From Duganella aceris (GTDB taxonomy: Bacteria > Pseudomonadota > Gammaproteobacteria > Burkholderiales > Burkholderiaceae_D): DNA of 64,000 nt. The notes beneath the pieces were generated by a model, which was given only the letters and a program-made list of their open reading frames with translations, was not told the origin of the DNA and ran no database searches. Below are positions 60,625 through 64,000 of the stretch, one piece after another (position 1 is the stretch's first letter; every line of letters starts with the position of its first letter). The stretch is from the NCBI RefSeq assembly GCF_011090165.1, contig NZ_JAADJT010000009.1, positions 124,001 through 188,000 on the forward strand, in the 5' to 3' direction. The translations under genes were made by a program, and so were the position numbers.

Positions 60625-61731
60625 CTAGCGCAGCGCGATCCGCTTCTGCTCGCGCGCCGACTTGTAGATCGCTTCGATGATGCGCATGTCGCGCAGCCCT
60701 TCCTCGCCGGCGACGATCGGTTGCCGATCCTGGATCACGCACTGTGCCATGTGATCCAGTTGGCCCGCCCACTGCGTCGCGCCCGGGCCGGGCGGCGGCG
60801 TGATCTCGTTGCTGCGGCCGTTGCCCACCCATAAGCGGTTGCCGTTGTAGCTGGTGCCGGGCTCCAGCTCGATGCGTCCTTTGTCGCCCATCAGCAGGAT
60901 GTGGTTCTGGTTGGCGCTGTACATCGACATGCACGACGCGATCACGCCGGACGGGAACTCCAGCTGGAACTCGATCATGTCCTCGACTTCGCGGAAGCGC
61001 GGATCGGACTTGTCGGTAGTCTCGCGTGCGTAGACCGAGATCGGTTCCTCAGCCGTCATGTAGCGCGCCGCCTGCAGCGCGTAGATGCCCATGTCCATCA
61101 GCGAACCGCCGCCCGACATCGCCTTCTTCAAGCGCCAGGCGGTGGGGTTGTTGAAGTTGAAGCCGTGCTCGGATCGGAAATAGCGCAGCTTGCCGATCTC
61201 GCCGGCGCGGGCGCGGCGGCGCGCCTCCAGGTTGTAGGGCTCGAAGTGGCAGCGGTAGCCGATCATCAGCTTCTTGCCCGCCTGCTTGCAGGCCGCGATC
61301 ATCGACTCGCACTCGGCCGACGACAGCGCCATCGGCTTCTCGCACAGCACGTGCTTGCCGGCCTTGGCGGCGCGGATCGTGTATTCGGCGTGCATGGAAA
61401 CCGGCAGGCAGACGTAGACGATGTCGATGTCCGGATTGTTCTTGATGCTGTCGTAGTTGTTGTAATCGTAGATGCCGGTCTCGGGCACGCCGTACTCCGC
61501 CGCCACCTTTTTGGCCTTGACCGGATCACCGCTGACCACCGCCACCAGCTTGCTGTGCTGGCAGTTCTTGAATTGCGGGATGATGATCCCGAGTCCATAG
61601 CCGCCGAGGCCGACGATGGCGTAGCCCAGCTTGCGCTCGGGCGCGGCGGCCCAGACGGATGAACCCACGGCGGAAGCCGCCAGCGCACCGCCGGCGGCAA
61701 GCACCAGACCACGTCGATTTAAATCGATCAT
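60625..61731 (-). CDS. Gfo/Idh/MocA-family oxidoreductase with Tat signal
   Basis: A 368-residue protein. An N-terminal Tat-type signal (NRRGLVLAAGGALAASAVG) indicates folded export, as in Zymomonas glucose-fructose oxidoreductase. The Rossmann domain has YAIVGLGGYGLGIIIPQFK and HVLCEKPMALSSAE, with the conserved EKP lysine. The C-terminal domain has HFEPYNLEARRRARAGEIGK and GGSLMDMGIYALQAARY, including the catalytic Asp/His-type region. It likely carries tightly bound NADP and acts on a sugar in the periplasm. No sugar-uptake genes adjoin it. Confidence 0.88.
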   Translation of the reverse strand: MIDLNRRGLVLAAGGALAASAVGSSVWAAAPERKLGYAIVGLGGYGLGIIIPQFKNCQHSKLVAVVSGDPVKAKKVAAEYGVPETGIYDYNNYDSIKNNPDIDIVYVCLPVSMHAEYTIRAAKAGKHVLCEKPMALSSAECESMIAACKQAGKKLMIGYRCHFEPYNLEARRRARAGEIGKLRYFRSEHGFNFNNPTAWRLKKAMSGGGSLMDMGIYALQAARYMTAEEPISVYARETTDKSDPRFREVEDMIEFQLEFPSGVIASCMSMYSANQNHILLMGDKGRIELEPGTSYNGNRLWVGNGRSNEITPPPGPGATQWAGQLDHMAQCVIQDRQPIVAGEEGLRDMRIIEAIYKSAREQKRIALR

Positions 61732-62003
61732 TTCAATGTCTCCTTGTATTGGTCGTCAAGATTGCCTGACAATTTTAATCCGAATACAAGACATTGGTTG
61801 AACGGTTGAACTAATTAATTTTTCGACTTCGTGCTGTGCACCAAGGCGTTCGAAGTAACAGCGGGCTATCGGGTACTCCGGTACAAGCGCGTGCCGGATG
61901 TTGATGTGCTGCTGAAGGACATTCCAGTTCAATAAGCGTCGGTGAAGATCTATCGGAATGGGCGTATATTCATCATTCCATGCGCACAAAGGAGTTGTCA
62001 TTC

Positions 62004-62483
62004 ATGAGCCATTTCGTCAGGGCAGTCGGGATTGCCATCGTTTGCCTGATTACCGCTACCGGTGCATCGGCCGCCGCCACGGTCAGCTTCGTCAATCCCG
62101 AAAAGATGACCGACGTGCCGCACTTCTCCTCCGACCTGGAATCGATGGAGATGATCTTTCGCGAGCACATTGATGAGCTGGCCGCCAAGCTGCCGGCCGG
62201 CCAGGAATTGAAGGTCGAATTTTTGGACATCGACCTCGCCGGCGATGTGTTTCCACGCGTCGCCGTGCGCGATATCCGGGTGATGAAAGGCATGGCCGAT
62301 TGGCCCAGGATGCATCTGCGCTACACCATCGAACAGGACGGCAAAGTACTGCGCAGCGGCGACCTCGAGCTGTCCGATCCCAACTACCTGATGAGCTCAA
62401 GCAGCTTCAGGAACGAAATCTATGTCCACGAGAAAAAACTGCTCGATGACTGGTTCCGCAAAGATGTGCTGGCGAACCGCTGA
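62004..62483 (+). CDS. Exported DUF3016-family protein
   Basis: A 159-residue protein with a signal peptide (HFVRAVGIAIVCLITATGAS). The mature part has VSFVNPEKMTDVPHFSSDLE, ELKVEFLDIDLAGDVFP, RMHLRYTIEQDGKVLRSGDL and FRNEIYVHEKKLLDDWF, which fit DUF3016, a periplasmic family of unknown role. ATG 62004 with AAAGGAG 9 nt upstream was chosen over 61980. It stands alone between the oxidoreductase promoter region and the toxin-antitoxin pair. Confidence 0.8.
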   Translation: MSHFVRAVGIAIVCLITATGASAAATVSFVNPEKMTDVPHFSSDLESMEMIFREHIDELAAKLPAGQELKVEFLDIDLAGDVFPRVAVRDIRVMKGMADWPRMHLRYTIEQDGKVLRSGDLELSDPNYLMSSSSFRNEIYVHEKKLLDDWFRKDVLANR

Positions 62484-62497
62484 GGTATTTGAGCGCC

Positions 62498-62821
62498 TCA
62501 GATGACACTATCAGGAAGTTCAAAACTGTTGATTTTCACGGAGCCCTCCGGAAATCTGGCGACGATCTCCAACGCGCCGCCCATCGCTTCGATGTGGGAC
62601 CGCAAGGTCGAGATGTACATGTCTGTCCGCCGTTCCATTTTTGCAATGGCCGGTTGCTCGACATTCAAGCGTGCGGCAAGCGCCTTTTGAGACAAGCCCC
62701 GAGCCTGGCGCAACTCGTTCAACGGCATCTCTTCGCGCATGGCAAGAGTCGATTTTTGTGCCCGAAGAATGGACTCCGGCGACATAGTTGAGGCAACGAG
62801 TGCGGAAAATTTCTTAGCCAT
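62498..62821 (-). CDS. HigA-type antitoxin, XRE-family HTH
   Basis: A 107-residue protein with a central XRE helix-turn-helix (LNELRQARGLSQKALAARLN, VEQPAIAKMERR) and a helix-rich C-terminus. It follows the toxin gene and overlaps it by 8 bp, the inverted toxin-first order of HigBA systems. It should neutralise the toxin and repress the operon. Confidence 0.85.
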   Translation of the reverse strand: MAKKFSALVASTMSPESILRAQKSTLAMREEMPLNELRQARGLSQKALAARLNVEQPAIAKMERRTDMYISTLRSHIEAMGGALEIVARFPEGSVKINSFELPDSVI

Positions 62822-63179
62822 TTTTTGACTGCTCCTTCTTCAGCGTTTCCAAATGCGTGTCATAAAGACGATCCGCAATGGGCACGTTTTCCTCATACCA
62901 TCGATCATTTCCAGTCTTATCGCCACCAAGCAGCAGTATCGCGCTGCGCCTTGGGTCAAAGGCGAAAAGCACGCGATACGGTCTACCCGCATGCTGGATT
63001 CGTAGCTCACGCATACGGCTATGCTTAGAACCGCTCACACCGCTCGTATGCGGAAATCTTAAATTCGGACCAAGGCTTTCAAGAAGCCCAACGCTGGCGG
63101 CCACCGACTCGCGCTCGGGCTCAACCAGGTCAGCCCACCAGATGCCAAACTCGTCGGTGTACTCAACGTCCCAGGTCAT
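62814..63179 (-). CDS. HigB/Gp49-type toxin
   Basis: A 121-residue RelE-superfamily protein: MTWDVEYTDEFGIWWADL at the start, HSRMRELRIQHAGRPYRVL and FAFDPRRSAILLLGGDKTG in the core, and NDRWYEENVPIADRLYDTHL at the end, matching the phage-derived Gp49-like/HigB group of ribosome-dependent mRNA interferases. It precedes the antitoxin gene. It sits about 140 bp from a tRNA gene, a common place for such mobile pairs, and is slightly more A/T-rich than the surroundings. Confidence 0.85.
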   Translation of the reverse strand: MTWDVEYTDEFGIWWADLVEPERESVAASVGLLESLGPNLRFPHTSGVSGSKHSRMRELRIQHAGRPYRVLFAFDPRRSAILLLGGDKTGNDRWYEENVPIADRLYDTHLETLKKEQSKNG

Positions 63180-63270
63180 AGCTAATTATTCCATTCAAGG
63201 CATATGCCGTCAAAGGAATATTATGAGTAACTTCCTGAGAGAAGATTTGATGAACAACAAAGGCTGCACA

Positions 63271-63306
63271 AAACAAAAAAGGACTTAGGTTTTCACCTAA
63301 GTCCTT
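63271..63306 (-). terminator. Rho-independent terminator of the tRNA gene
   Basis: A perfect 12-bp stem (63279-63290 with 63295-63306, loop TTTC) is followed on the minus strand by six T, G and more T (complement of 63271-63280). It begins 10 bp after the tRNA 3' end. Confidence 0.9.
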
Positions 63307-63315
63307 GATTTTGTC

Positions 63316-63394
<79 letters not shown>

Positions 63395-63421
63395 GGAGTG
63401 TTGCTGATGCGCTGGAGTCTG

Positions 63422-63478
63422 GCTAGCCCCTCTTACGCGCGCTCGCTTTTAAACGAACTCGCGAGCATAAGGGCTAGC
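63422..63478 (-). repeat. Imperfect long hairpin between rpoD and the tRNA gene
   Basis: Outer arms GCTAGCCC (63422-63429) and GGGCTAGC (63471-63478) and inner arms GCTCGC (63441-63446) and GCGAGC (63461-63466) pair, with a partial match between. No U-run follows on the minus strand, so it may be an RNase processing or 3'-stabilising structure for rpoD mRNA rather than a strong terminator. Confidence 0.5.
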
Positions 63479-63496
63479 ACAGGCTACCGTCAAGCC

Positions 63497-64000
63497 TTAG
63501 TTGCCTTCCAAGAAGCTTTTCAGCTTGTCGGAACGGCTAGGATGACGCAGTTTGCGCAGGGCCTTGGCTTCGATCTGGCGGATCCGTTCGCGCGTGACGT
63601 CGAACTGCTTGCCGACCTCTTCCAGCGTGTGGTCGGTCGACATCTCGATGCCGAAACGCATGCGCAGCACCTTGGCTTCGCGTGGCGTCAGCGAGTCGAG
63701 CACGTCCTTGACCACGCCGCGCATCGAGGCGTGCAGCGCGGCGTCCGACGGCGCCAGCGTGTTGTTGTCCTCGATGAAGTCGCCCAGATGCGAGTCGTCG
63801 TCGTCGCCGATTGGCGTCTCCATCGAGATCGGTTCCTTGGCGATCTTCATGATCTTGCGGATCTTGTCCTCGGGCATCTCCATCTTGATGGCCAGCGTCG
63901 CCGGGTCCGGCTCGGCGCCGGTTTCCTGCAGAATCTGGCGGGAAATCCGGTTCATCTTGTTGATGGTTTCGATCATGTGCACCGGAATCCGGATGGTGCG
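63497..64000 (-). CDS. rpoD: RNA polymerase sigma-70 factor RpoD, C-terminal fragment
   Basis: The last 167 residues of the primary sigma factor, running off the right edge. Region 3 is visible (RTIRIPVHMIETINKMNRIS; ETPIGDDDDSHLGDFIED). Region 4 has LTPREAKVLRMRFGIEMSTD and the -35-recognising helix-turn-helix TLEEVGKQFDVTRERIRQIE, then KALRKLRHP to the end. All of region 4.2 is intact. The 5' part, including regions 1-2, is outside the window. Confidence 0.97.
   Translation of the reverse strand, partial: RTIRIPVHMIETINKMNRISRQILQETGAEPDPATLAIKMEMPEDKIRKIMKIAKEPISMETPIGDDDDSHLGDFIEDNNTLAPSDAALHASMRGVVKDVLDSLTPREAKVLRMRFGIEMSTDHTLEEVGKQFDVTRERIRQIEAKALRKLRHPSRSDKLKSFLEGN

Noticed and set aside
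63223..63288. Short plus-strand frame (MSNFLREDLMNNKGC...) before the tRNA terminator
   Set aside because: About 20 codons, no ribosome site of note, and its end lies in the terminator stem.

Overview
The window is high-GC DNA from a betaproteobacterium, most likely Oxalobacteraceae (the Massilia / Duganella / Rugamonas / Janthinobacterium group). This assignment is inferred from protein character and gene content; no marker was compared with a database. The edges are two housekeeping genes cut by the window: the start of dnaE on the left and the end of rpoD on the right. A tRNA-Ile2(CAT) gene lies beside rpoD.

Layout. (1) 0.2-3.2 kb: exported TPR protein, trhO, a small DUF6447-type protein. 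(2) 3.2-7.2 kb: a visibly more A/T-rich patch with a SAM methyltransferase and two divergent membrane acyltransferases. (3) 7.2-14.6 kb: a complete type I secretion operon (ABC protein, HlyD-type adaptor, TolC-type channel) behind a 900-residue cysteine-free, S-layer-like RTX/DUF4214 protein, its probable cargo. (4) 15-20.6 kb: a FecR-domain protein, divergent from a CHASE2 adenylate cyclase, a TPR/beta-barrel protein and a Crp-family regulator. Three exact TGTGA-N6-TCACA palindromes lie upstream of the secretion operon, the RTX gene and the FecR gene. This suggests a local cyclic-nucleotide/Crp circuit that controls the surface layer and its exporter.

(5) 20.7-41.9 kb: a large surface-glycan locus. 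The plus-strand half encodes a Wzm/Wzt exporter, an FkbM-type methyltransferase, GT4 enzymes, a polytopic GT-C-like enzyme, a GtrB-like GT2, a WecD-like acetyltransferase, an ArnE/F-like flippase, WecE, and a HAD-UbiA fusion. The minus-strand half encodes two tandem 509-residue GT-C-like proteins, homologues of mycobacterial DprE2 and DprE1, a GtrA-like protein and an acyltransferase. HAD-UbiA + DprE1 + DprE2 + GtrA form what looks like a complete polyprenyl-phosphate-D-arabinofuranose pathway, and the paired GT-C proteins are the obvious candidate arabinosyltransferases. WecE/WecD point to a Fuc4NAc-type sugar.

(6) 41.9-64 kb: mostly chromosomal background. It holds an RhlE-type RNA helicase, two c-di-GMP enzymes (propeller-GGDEF and PAS-GGDEF-EAL), a chemoreceptor with an SD-sequestering leader hairpin, a TonB-dependent receptor with a Pho-box promoter, argO/argP, a DOT1-like methyltransferase, a MarR-GNAT fusion, a flavin-dependent tryptophan-halogenase-family enzyme, a Gfo/Idh/MocA oxidoreductase, a HigB/HigA-type toxin-antitoxin pair, tRNA-Ile2 and rpoD. 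I saw no insertion sequence, CRISPR array, rRNA or prophage.
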